From the NCBI GenBank assembly GCA_044433365.1, contig JAWXTR010000060.1, positions 1 to 18,461 on the forward strand: 18,461 nt of DNA, in the 5' to 3' direction. Positions 1 to 8,100 of this stretch are shown piece after piece. The translations under genes and the position numbers were made by a program. This stretch comes from CAMQVM01 sp044433365 (GTDB taxonomy: Bacteria > Bacteroidota > Bacteroidia > Bacteroidales > Rikenellaceae). The notes under the pieces are model-generated. The model saw nothing but the letters and a program-made list of their open reading frames with translations, did no database searches and was not told the DNA's origin. The stretch's first letter is position 1. The number at the start of each line of letters is the position of its first letter.

Positions 1-113
1 GAGATTTTTTGCTATTGAATCGAAAATATAGTGGTTCTATATTGAGATTTAATAGTGAAAAATATCGCTCCAAGAGTGCTATTAAGAATATGGCAATAAT
101 TGTTTTACACTAC
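1..113 (-). mobile_element. Family-A palindromic MITE-like element, partial copy cut by window edge
   Basis: The reverse complement of this segment matches about 112 bases of the element at 702-861 with roughly five differences, so it is a second copy in the opposite orientation. It ends in CACTAC at 108-113, the same terminus as the other copy, followed by TTAG where the other copy has TTAA. The remaining 50 or so bases of the element should lie before position 1. It holds no plausible gene; a short open frame starting at position 9 is incidental. Confidence 0.8.
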
Positions 114-144
114 TTAGAACCTCTCTTTACTAAAACAAAAAATT

Positions 145-1403
145 ATAAAAAAACTATTATTACCAATTATGACTCTTATAATGTCTTGCAGCGCAGCAGA
201 TAAAGGTGGTGAAAAAGATTACAGAGTGGTCGATATGAGCAAAATGCAGCAAGAGAGTGTCGAAATAGACAAACTATTTGATAATAAAAAATATATCATC
301 CTCGACGATTCAAAAGATTTCTATCCTGCACGTATCGAAGATGTTTTAGTTCGTGGTAATCGACTATACATTCACTCATATATGCGTCGAAACTCTAAGC
401 TGCTAGTTTTTGACCTTGATGGCAACCCTATAATGAGCGTAGGTGCCATGGGAAAGGCCGAAAATGAGTATCTGGATATTAACGGTTATGATATAGCCCC
501 CAATGGTGATATTTGTATAAACGACCTACTAGGAAGAAAGTTGCTAACATTTGACAAAGATGGAAATTTTATAAAAAGCAATCGTGATATACCAACCGAT
601 ATTTATCATATAAAACTAATCGAAGATGGTAAATATCTATGTGGGCTTACTCCATGGAATGTAACCGAGGGTAAAAAGGATTTGATTTTGCTCGATATTA
701 AGTAGTGAAAAACAATTATTGCCATATTTTAATAGCACTCTTGGAGCGATATTTTTCACTATTAAATCTCAATGTAGAACCACTATATTTTCAATTCTAT
801 AGCAAAAAATCTCATCTTCAATAGCACTATCAAAAACACACCAATAATTATTTTACACTACTTAATAGACAAAATACAATCTCATATTATAGAGAAAATG
901 TTGATGCAAATTTTATTATTAATAGTGCAAGTTTCACAGAAATGGATGATAATATATTCTATCACAACGATTTAAACGATACCTTATATTGTGTTGATAA
1001 GACGGGAAAGCTAAAAGAAAAAATATATTTTGACTTTGGAAGTCGACAAGTGCTTGAAAAAGATAAGATAGAGCTAGAACAGAAGATAGAAATCGATAAA
1101 TTATTTAAAAAATATACAACTTTATCTACCTTTTGTTGTGAAGATAAAAACTACATTTTTGGCGGATTATATGATGAAATGATTCTCAAAACATTCGTTG
1201 TAGATAAGGCAAACGAGACTCTATACTTATGCAAAAGCGGTGCATCAGAGCCATTAGATGAGGTTTTAGGCTTTGATGGTAAGTATCTTATCTCTGCTAT
1301 TGATTATAGCGCATATAAAGATAATAAGGATTACTACCCAGAGGCAGTAGCAAAGGCACTAAAGGAGGAGAAGAGCGTTATATGTTTGATGTTTAATGAT
1401 TAA
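145..1403 (+). pseudogene. 6-bladed beta-propeller lipoprotein gene, split by a MITE and lacking its ATG
   Basis: The two open pieces, 169-705 and 866-1403, are one gene. Removing 702-865 (element plus one TTAA) joins them in frame through the codons for LDI-N-RQNTISYYRENV. The product resembles secreted 6-bladed beta-propeller lipoproteins of Bacteroidota: repeated strand motifs such as LLVFDLDGNPI and LLTFDKDGNFI, and the GKAENEY motif near the usual GxGxGEY position. The natural N-terminus appears to be xKKLLLPIMTLIMSCSAADK, a lipoprotein signal with its Cys, but the codon where ATG is expected (145-147) reads ATA. Translation could begin only at the internal ATG at 169, which leaves too little signal peptide, and would stop at a TAG inside the element (703-705). 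The substrate of this family is generally unknown. I infer a dead gene. Confidence 0.8.
698..865 (+). mobile_element. Family-A palindromic MITE-like element (702-861) with TTAA target duplication
   Basis: The element core is 160 bp. Its left end is GTAGTGAAAAACAATTATTG, and the reverse complement of its right end is GTAGTGTAAAATAATTATTG, so the terminal inverted repeats are about 20 bp with two mismatches. TTAA is present on both sides (698-701 and 862-865) as a 4-bp target duplication. There is no room for a transposase, so it must be mobilised by an enzyme encoded elsewhere. It interrupts the beta-propeller gene, and precise excision would restore the frame. The source transposase family cannot be named from the ends alone. 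Confidence 0.82.
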
Positions 1404-1459
1404 TCTCAAATTCAGAAATTATAATTCCCTTTAAAATATTTTATTTTACAAAAAATAGG

Positions 1460-1489
1460 TTGTAAAATATAAAAAAAGTTGTATATTTG
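1460..1489 (+). promoter_or_regulatory. Bacteroidota-type promoter, efflux operon (distal)
   Basis: TTG at 1460-1462, a 19-bp gap, then TATATTTG at 1482-1489 fits the -33/-7 promoter pattern known from Bacteroides (TTTG-N19-TAnnTTTG). Transcription would begin near 1495 and give a leader of about 150 nt before the TolC-like gene. Confidence 0.65.
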
Positions 1490-1511
1490 CAAACAAGACT
1501 ATATTTCTAAT

Positions 1512-1543
1512 TTTGTAATTGTGTTATTAATATTATATATTTG
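1512..1543 (+). promoter_or_regulatory. Bacteroidota-type promoter, efflux operon (proximal)
   Basis: TTTG at 1512-1515, a 20-bp gap, and a second TATATTTG at 1536-1543. Transcription would begin near 1550, so this would be a tandem second promoter for the same operon. Confidence 0.55.
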
Positions 1544-1571
1544 TAATATTATAGTTGGTGGGTTTGTTGTT

Positions 1572-1621
1572 TAAGTTTTAGGTGGCAAACAACTACTTGC
1601 TTGCTTTCTACTTAAAACTTA
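1572..1621 (+). promoter_or_regulatory. Hairpin in the 5' leader of the efflux operon
   Basis: TAAGTTTTAGGT at 1572-1583 pairs with ACTTAAAACTTA at 1610-1621 over 12 bp with one non-canonical position, enclosing a 26-nt loop. An alternative 7-bp pairing (GTTGTTT at 1567-1573 with AAACAAC at 1587-1593) overlaps it, so two mutually exclusive folds are possible. It ends 24 nt before the first start codon. A regulatory role is inference only. Confidence 0.4.
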
Positions 1622-1645
1622 TTATAACTCCCTTAAATAATAGAT

Positions 1646-3151
1646 ATGATTATGATAAAAAAATTAACCCTATTTTTAGCCGTTATGTCGGCAGTGTCGG
1701 CTACTTCTGTTTTTGGGCAGTCGGTGGGAGTGCGGAGCTTAACGCTGGAGCAGGCTATTGATATTGCTCATGAGCGTTCGCCACGTGCGCTGATTGCGCA
1801 GCTTTCGTATATGTCGGACTATTGGAGTTATCGTTCGTATAAGGCGCAGTTTCTTCCATCGCTTAATCTTAATGCTGGAATCGGTGAGTATAACCGCTCG
1901 CTTGTTGAGGTTCGTGATACTCAAACAGGTGAAATTTCGTATGTAGCCAACAACTCTCTATCGAACGATGTTTCGCTCTCAATCGACCAAAATATTGCCC
2001 TTACTGGCGGTACAATTTCGGTAGATACCGACCTTGCTCGTCTCGATCAGTTCGACTACAACAACAAAATCTACACCTCTAACCCTTTGACTATCAAATA
2101 TAGCCAGCCAATTAGAGGATTCAACTCTCTAAAGTGGGAAAAAGAGACCTCACCACGTGAATATGAAAATTCAAAGCGTGAATATCTCGAAAGTATGGAG
2201 ACAATCACAATTAACACTACCTCCTACTTTTTTTCGGTACTTTCAGCCCAAAACAACTACAAAAAGGCTGTCGACAACTACAACGATACCAAACGTCTTT
2301 ACGAAATTGCAAAAAAACGTTTCGATATAGCAACTACAACCAAAAGTGAGCTTTTGCAGCTTGAACTTTCGATGATTAACGCTGAAATAGATATTAATAG
2401 CAACCAAATTTCGCTTGATGTAGCACGTTTTAACCTCTATATCTATTTAGGTATTGCCGATAAAGAGATGGAAGATATAGATTTAATTGCACCATCCGAT
2501 ATTCCAGAGATAATGCTAAGTTATGATACGGTTTTAGATCGTGCCTACAACAACTCTACCCATAAAATCTCGCAAGAGTTAACGCTTATCAATGCCCGAA
2601 AAGATGTGGCTCAAGCAAAAGCAAATAGGGGTATTCAGGTAGATTTAAATGCAAATTTAGGTCTTTCGCAATCGGCATCCGACCTTCAGCTTGCTTACAC
2701 CAATGTAAAAGATAGTGAAATTTTCGGAATAACTCTCTCAATGCCAATTTATGATTGGGGAATGAGCCGTGGTAAGGTTCGTATGGCTGAGGCTGAGGAG
2801 CGATTGGCTATGACTGAGGTTGAGCAGGCAGAATTGGAGTTTATTCAAGATATAAAGGTTAAGGTCTTGCAGTTTAACAATCAAAAAATTCAGTGTGTAA
2901 ACTCTGCAAAGGCTAAGGCTATAGCCTCGGAGCGTTATGATATTACAACTCAGCGTTTTGAGAATGGAACAGTCACCGTTACCGACTTAAAAACTGCTCA
3001 AGAGGAGAAAGATAGTGCAAATTCCGACTACATAAGTCAACTTAAAACTTTTTGGAATGCTTACTATGAAATTCAGAAATTGTCGCTTTACGATTATCGA
3101 AAAAATATTGATATTTCGGCTGAGTTTGATAAGTTGATAGATGAAAACTAA
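1646..3151 (+). CDS. TolC-like outer-membrane efflux protein
   Basis: This is a 501-aa protein with a signal peptide ending near VSATSVFGQ (about residues 7-25), followed by a TolC/OEP family body. The family forms a trimeric outer-membrane channel with a periplasmic alpha-helical barrel. Two related halves are visible: LTLEQAIDIAHERSPRALIA starts the first, and the region with DTVLDRAYNNSTHKISQ followed by LGLSQS...ISMPIYDWG-type strands starts the second. Long helical stretches rich in Glu, Lys and Gln carry the coiled coil. A second in-frame ATG two codons downstream (1652) gives MIKKLTLFLA and may be the true start. It is the first gene of the operon, 23 bp before the fusion-protein gene, and should be the exit duct of the pump. 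Confidence 0.92.
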   Translation: MIMIKKLTLFLAVMSAVSATSVFGQSVGVRSLTLEQAIDIAHERSPRALIAQLSYMSDYWSYRSYKAQFLPSLNLNAGIGEYNRSLVEVRDTQTGEISYVANNSLSNDVSLSIDQNIALTGGTISVDTDLARLDQFDYNNKIYTSNPLTIKYSQPIRGFNSLKWEKETSPREYENSKREYLESMETITINTTSYFFSVLSAQNNYKKAVDNYNDTKRLYEIAKKRFDIATTTKSELLQLELSMINAEIDINSNQISLDVARFNLYIYLGIADKEMEDIDLIAPSDIPEIMLSYDTVLDRAYNNSTHKISQELTLINARKDVAQAKANRGIQVDLNANLGLSQSASDLQLAYTNVKDSEIFGITLSMPIYDWGMSRGKVRMAEAEERLAMTEVEQAELEFIQDIKVKVLQFNNQKIQCVNSAKAKAIASERYDITTQRFENGTVTVTDLKTAQEEKDSANSDYISQLKTFWNAYYEIQKLSLYDYRKNIDISAEFDKLIDEN

Positions 3152-3178
3152 TTGTGAATTATAAATTATAAATTATGA
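3151..3178 (+). repeat. Four tandem ATTRTRA heptamers, start codon in last unit
   Basis: The units are ATTGTGA, ATTATAA, ATTATAA and ATTATGA at 7-bp intervals. The ATG of the following gene (3175) is the ATG of the last unit. The same heptamer family recurs at 4266-4300 and 5101-5163. Confidence 0.7.
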
Positions 3179-4254
3179 AAACGACATATAAAAACATCTC
3201 TTTATTGGCTATACTTTTAGCTTTTGTATCTTGTGGCTCTGCGGAGAAAAAGGGTGAGGATGAGAAGATGGAAAAATCGAAAACTGTAGAGCGAGTAAAT
3301 GAGGTGGATACTATACACCTAACTAAAGGGGTGTTTCGTAAACAGGTGACTTGTAATGGTAAGCTTCGTGCTGTTGAGATGAGTAATCTGAATTTTGTAA
3401 CTAGTGGCGAGTTATCTCAAATTAATGTTTCGAATGGAACATTTGTAAAAAAAGGTGATCTTTTAGCTGTTTTAGATATTGAAGATGCTAGAATTGCACT
3501 TGAGGAGGCAAAACAGAATATGGAAAAGTCGTATATGGATTTAATCGACAATCTTATAGGTCAAGGATATGATGCCGACACTCTCGATGTTCCAGAAATA
3601 ATCCTTAAAAACACAAAAATGAGTTCGGGGTATAATAGCTCTCTTTATAAACTTGAATCGGCTGAGCGAACTTTAGAAAATTGCTATCTCTACGCTCCAT
3701 TTTCGGGTCGTGTAGCAAATATGGACTCTAAAAAGTACCAAAAACCTGTTGGTGACCAATTTTGCTCGATAGTAGATGATAGCTGTTTCGATGTTGAGTT
3801 TAATCTTTTGGAAGCTGAGATTTCGGAAATTGCTGTTGGTCAAAATGTTATGGCTTCGCTATTTATCGACGAAACAAAGCAGTATAACGGCACTATTCGA
3901 GAGATTAACCCTGTAGTAGACGATAAAGGTCAGGTAAAAGTTAGAGCACGTATGCCAAATAGAGATGGTAAGCTGATGGAGGGAATGAATGTTAAGCTGA
4001 TTATTGAGCGTGAGATTCCAAATATGTTTGTTGTGCCAAAAGATGCAGTCGTATCACGTGATGGCTTCTTCGTTGTGTTCCGTATGATAGATGGCGCAGC
4101 AGTGTGGACCTACGTAGATGTTGCAATGTCGAATATCAACTCCCACGTAATCACAGGCAATGCCCAAAAAGAGACTGAAATTACCGAAGATGATATAATC
4201 ATAACCTCAGGCAATCTAAACCTAGCCGACGGTACGAAAGTCACTGCTAGATAA
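3175..4254 (+). CDS. RND efflux membrane-fusion (HlyD/AcrA-type) lipoprotein
   Basis: This 359-aa protein has a lipoprotein signal, LLAFVSC, with the acylated Cys at residue 20. It is the periplasmic adaptor that bridges the RND permeases and the TolC-like channel. A barrel-sandwich (lipoyl) domain is split around a short helical hairpin: the first half ends at GTFVKKGDLLAVLDIEDARI, and the second half contains LENCYLYAPFSGRVANM. The hairpin between them (VPEIILKNTK to AERTLE) is shorter than in AcrA. A beta-barrel domain follows (VEFNLLEAEISEIAVGQ to GMNVKLIIERE), then a membrane-proximal domain (VPKDAVVSRDGFFVVFRM to the end). The operon position supports the call. Substrate is unknown. Confidence 0.92.
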   Translation: MKTTYKNISLLAILLAFVSCGSAEKKGEDEKMEKSKTVERVNEVDTIHLTKGVFRKQVTCNGKLRAVEMSNLNFVTSGELSQINVSNGTFVKKGDLLAVLDIEDARIALEEAKQNMEKSYMDLIDNLIGQGYDADTLDVPEIILKNTKMSSGYNSSLYKLESAERTLENCYLYAPFSGRVANMDSKKYQKPVGDQFCSIVDDSCFDVEFNLLEAEISEIAVGQNVMASLFIDETKQYNGTIREINPVVDDKGQVKVRARMPNRDGKLMEGMNVKLIIEREIPNMFVVPKDAVVSRDGFFVVFRMIDGAAVWTYVDVAMSNINSHVITGNAQKETEITEDDIIITSGNLNLADGTKVTAR

Positions 4255-4265
4255 TACTTTTATTA

Positions 4266-4300
4266 ATTATAATTTATAAATTATGAATTATGCATTATAA
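4266..4300 (+). repeat. Five tandem ATTATRN-type heptamers overlapping a start codon
   Basis: The units are ATTATAA, TTTATAA, ATTATGA, ATTATGC and ATTATAA. The start codon of the next gene (4290-4292) is the ATG in the fourth unit, and the first four codons are translated repeat. The ATG in the third unit (4283) opens a 5-codon frame that closes at 4300, overlapping the real start in another frame. Confidence 0.7.
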
Positions 4301-4910
4301 ATTAAATTTAACTCTCTCCATATCACTCCTACTTAGCGCATGTAGCGTAAATAGTACAAAAGATTTAAAGTTGGATAATCCAAAATTTAAGAAAGCAGAG
4401 ATGTTTTATAGTAGAGCGCAGGAGATGAAAAAATTTAATTGTGATTCTATAAAATTAGGGATTTTATTGTTAGATTCTGCTATTGTTTTATGGGATGATG
4501 AAAAATATTATTCTGCAAAAATTGAGTTTAATAATTTTTTAGGATTTAGAAGCGAAGCGTGGCAGGTAAGTCGAGAGTATTGGAGTAAATTTAACAAAGG
4601 TTACGGAATGGGAGTTGCTACAGGGTTGCTTTATGATGTAGAAAACAAAAAAGATTCAGCCGATATTTTCTACAAAAAAGCAATAAAAAGATTAAGGGAG
4701 ATACGAAAAGAGAAAGATATATATTATCAGTTAGATGTTAAATATTTAGAGTTGCTACTAAATGGTGATGTAGATTGTAAAGAGTTTTATAGTAAAATCA
4801 AAAATAGAGAGGACTCCTCATATTTAAGATTTTTAATAGAGCTTATCGACACTCTTTCAGTAGATAATATTAAACGTGATTTTGTAGATACTTCGCTATA
4901 TACAAATTAA
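4290..4910 (+). CDS. Small TPR-like lipoprotein of unknown function
   Basis: I do not recognise this 206-aa protein as a named family. It begins with a lipoprotein signal (ISLLLSAC, Cys at residue 18) and is otherwise rich in amphipathic helices. Segments such as SIKLGILLLDSAIVLWDDEKYYSAKIEF and DSADIFYKKAIKRLREIRKEK look like tetratricopeptide helix pairs, so a periplasmic or membrane-anchored interaction role is plausible. It lies 35 bp after the fusion-protein gene and before the two permeases, on the same strand, so it is probably co-transcribed with the pump. It is very AT-rich and Lys-rich compared with the genes on either side, and its start codon is formed by a 7-bp repeat, which suggests a recent or fast-evolving insertion in the operon. 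Confidence 0.6.
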   Translation: MHYKLNLTLSISLLLSACSVNSTKDLKLDNPKFKKAEMFYSRAQEMKKFNCDSIKLGILLLDSAIVLWDDEKYYSAKIEFNNFLGFRSEAWQVSREYWSKFNKGYGMGVATGLLYDVENKKDSADIFYKKAIKRLREIRKEKDIYYQLDVKYLELLLNGDVDCKEFYSKIKNREDSSYLRFLIELIDTLSVDNIKRDFVDTSLYTN

Positions 4911-4921
4911 TTTAAAGGTAG

Positions 4922-5090
4922 TAAAGGGAACTTCTAAAAATTGGATTTTAACGCTTTTTCATTTTGAGGCTTCATCTTTGAATTTTACAAAATGCTTACG
5001 TAGGCACCGCTACGCCTACATTTTGCAAAATCCAAATCTAAAACCTCAAAATAAAAAATCGAATAAAACCAATTATTAGAACTCCCCTAA
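4922..5090 (+). mobile_element. Family-B palindromic element (4925-5087) with TAA flanks
   Basis: This is a 163-bp imperfect palindrome. The left end AGGGAACTTCTAAAAATTGG matches the reverse complement of the right end, GGGGAGTTCTAATAATTGG, and the arms keep pairing inward (TTTTGAGGCTTCA against TTTTGAGGTTTTA; ACAAAATG against GCAAAATG). The tip is GTAGGC-ACCGCTAC-GCCTAC. TAA occurs on both sides (4922-4924, 5088-5090), suggesting a 3-bp target duplication. There is no coding capacity. As RNA it would form one long hairpin between the lipoprotein gene and the first permease gene and could lower or stabilise downstream expression. A deleted copy lies at 12051-12096. Confidence 0.7.
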
Positions 5091-5100
5091 AGCTACACAA

Positions 5101-5163
5101 ATTATGAATTATGCATTATGCATTATGTATTATGAATTATGCATTATGAATTATGCATTATGA
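5101..5163 (+). repeat. Nine tandem ATTATGN heptamers upstream of the first RND gene
   Basis: There are nine uninterrupted 7-bp units, varying only in the last base (A, C, C, T, A, C, A, C, A), then a partial ATTA. Each unit holds an ATG. Because the unit is not a multiple of three, these ATGs rotate through all frames. The first opens a 19-codon frame (MNYALCIMYYELCIMNYAL) that stops at 5163, 11 bp before the permease start codon. Confidence 0.8.
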
Positions 5164-5174
5164 ATTAAACCATT

Positions 5175-8100
5175 ATGATAAAACGCCTAATAGAACGCCC
5201 GATAGCAGTAAGTATGAGCTGCATAGCAATAATAGTACTTGGTTTTGTGGCGATGAGCTACTTGCCAGTAAGTTTAATGCCGGATATTGATATACCACAG
5301 ATTACGGTTCAAGTGAGCGACCCTGGTGCATCTGTTCGTGAAATAGATGCAATTGTGAAGCCTATAAAAAATCAGCTTACGCAGGTTGTAGGTCTTAAAA
5401 CCATCACCACTGAGGCTCGTAGCGATGCAGGTACTATATTTATGACCTTTGAGCCAGGTAATAATATAGATATTACCTTTATCGAGGTGAATGAGCGGAT
5501 AGATAGGTCGATGTCGAATCTTACCGATATTGAGCGACCAAAGGTGTTGAAGGCAAGTGCTACCGATATTCCCGCCTTTTATATGAACTTAACTGTAAAA
5601 GGGGGAGTAAAAGAGGGTGAAACGACTCTACCTGAAGCGGGTGTGCGCTTTACAGAGCTTGGCAACTTTGCTCGTGAGGTTATAGCTAAACGTATTGAGC
5701 AGCAGAAAGATGTGGCGATGGTAGATGTTAGTGGAGTGGTGACACCTGAGCTATTAATCGTTCCCGATTACAAAAAACTTACCTCTATGGGCGAAGATGT
5801 CGACCTACTAGAGGAGGCAATAAACGACAATAACATCACTTTAGGTGCACTAAGCATAAAAGATGGAGAATATCGTTATAATATCCATTTCGACTCTGAG
5901 ATAGGCTCAAAAGAGGATATAGAGAATATCTACATTAACCATAACGGTAGAGTATATCAGTTTAAAGAGCTTTGCAAGGTGGTAGAGCGTCCAGCAGCTA
6001 GACAAGGTTTGGTGCGTAGTGGTAGAGAAAATAGCATAACGATGGCTATTATTAAGCAGAGCGACTCTAAAATGGAGTCACTGCAAGAGGGGATGAATAA
6101 AATGATGGAAGAGTTTGAAAAAGAGTATCCCGATATTGAATTTGAGATTACTCGTGACCAAACAAAACTACTTACCTACTCGATAAATAACCTAAAAAAT
6201 AACCTTGTAGCTGGTGCGCTGTTGGCGTGCTTTATAATCTTCTTCTTTATGAAGGATTTTCGCTCACCGCTGCTAATTATTATTACAATTCCACTAGCAC
6301 TAATTGTTACACTTCTAGCATTTAATGCAATAGGTATAACAATCAATATTATCTCGCTATCTGGATTGGTTTTGGGTGTGGGGATGATGGTCGATAACTC
6401 CATTATCGTTATCGACAACATTATGCAGAAGTGGCAAAAAGGTCTACCACTAAAAGATGCAATTGCAAAAGCTGTTGGCGAGGTGTTTACCCCAATGCTA
6501 AGTTCGGTGTTAACCACCTGTTCGGTGTTCTTGCCGCTAATATTCCTTAGTGGTGTAGCAGGTGCGCTATTTTACGACCAAGCAATGGCGGTAACGATAG
6601 CACTATTTTCATCGCTATTTGTTTCGGTGCTAGTAATTCCTGTATATTTCTACCAGCTATATAAAAACAAAAATTCAGATACCGAAAATAAGTTTTTAGC
6701 ACGTTTTACAAACATCAACTACTACCGCCCTTATGAGTGGGCACTAAAATTAACGCTACGACATAGAGCAATTACGCTGCTGATATTCTTTTTAACAATT
6801 CCAGCAGCCTATTTTGTATATGGTGAGATAGAAAAATCACGTCTACCTCAAATTTCACACGATGATGCAGTTATGACCATCGACTGGAATAGCGGCATTA
6901 CATTAGACGAAAACGATAAGCGTGTAGGTGAGCTACTTAGCCATGTTAGCGACAAAATAGAGCAATCTACTTCAATGGTAGGTCAGCAGCAGTTTCTTCT
7001 ATCGCATACAAAAGATATTACACCATCTGAAAGTATCGTATATATCAAAACTGAGAATGATAAGGTGCTTCTAAATGTGCAAAATGAGATAGAAAATTAT
7101 ATAAATGAAAAATATCCAAATGCACTTGTAGAGTTTGCAGTATCGGGAAATATATTTGATATGATTTTCTCGGAAAATGAGGCTGATTTGGTGGCTGAGC
7201 TGCAAAAACGTAGTGGTTCGTCGTTGACTGTTACAGATGTTGAGAGAGTGATAGATACGCTTCTATTAGAGGTTCCTGATATTGAAGTTTCGTCGATTGT
7301 AAAGGAGCAAAACATCCGATATATTGCCGATGTTGAGGCTATGAGCATCTATAATGTAGATTTTTCACGTGTAAACCGCACACTCCTAACCCTTACAAGT
7401 CAAAACGACCTATTTAGCATAAATAAAGGGGGCTACACCATACCTGTCACTACGGGTGAAGAGGGGGTGCAAAGCTCTGATATATTGGCTGGAAAGGTGA
7501 TAAACAGTGAGGGAGTTGAGATTCCACTCGATTTGATTATTAAAGAGGTGAAAGGTGAAGATTTTAAACGACTTTTTTCTGGAAAAACAGGTAACTACTA
7601 CCCAATCGAAATTACAGTTGATGAAAAAGCCACTGAAAAGAGTATCGAACGGGTAAATGAGGTGCTTAGAGGTACCGACTACTTTGTAACCTTTACAGGG
7701 GGGTATTTCTCTAGTCGTGAGATGGTATCGGAGCTTATGATAATACTTATTGTGGCAATTGGACTACTATATTTTATCCTTGCAGCGCAATTTGAGAGCA
7801 TAGTTCAGCCGCTTATTATCCTTTCAGAGATTGTAATCGACCTATTTTGGGTAATGTTGGGGCTTTGGTTATTGGGTGAGAGCCTTAACCTTATGTCGCT
7901 GATTGGTATTGTGGTAATGAGTGGTATAATCATTAACGACTCGATACTTAAAGTCGACACTATCAACCGCCTACGCAAAGAGGGTATGCCGATGATTAAG
8001 GCGGTATTTGTAGGGGGGCATAGTAGGCTAAAACCTATTCTTATGACCACCTTTACAACCGTTCTTGCGCTAGTTCCGTTCCTAAGTCGTGTTGATATGG

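Noticed and set aside
9..203. Open frame at the left edge
   Set aside because: It runs through the family-A element and out of frame into the lipoprotein signal sequence.
5101..5163. Regular tandem repeats as a CRISPR array
   Set aside because: The unit is 7 bp with no spacers; it is a short tandem repeat.
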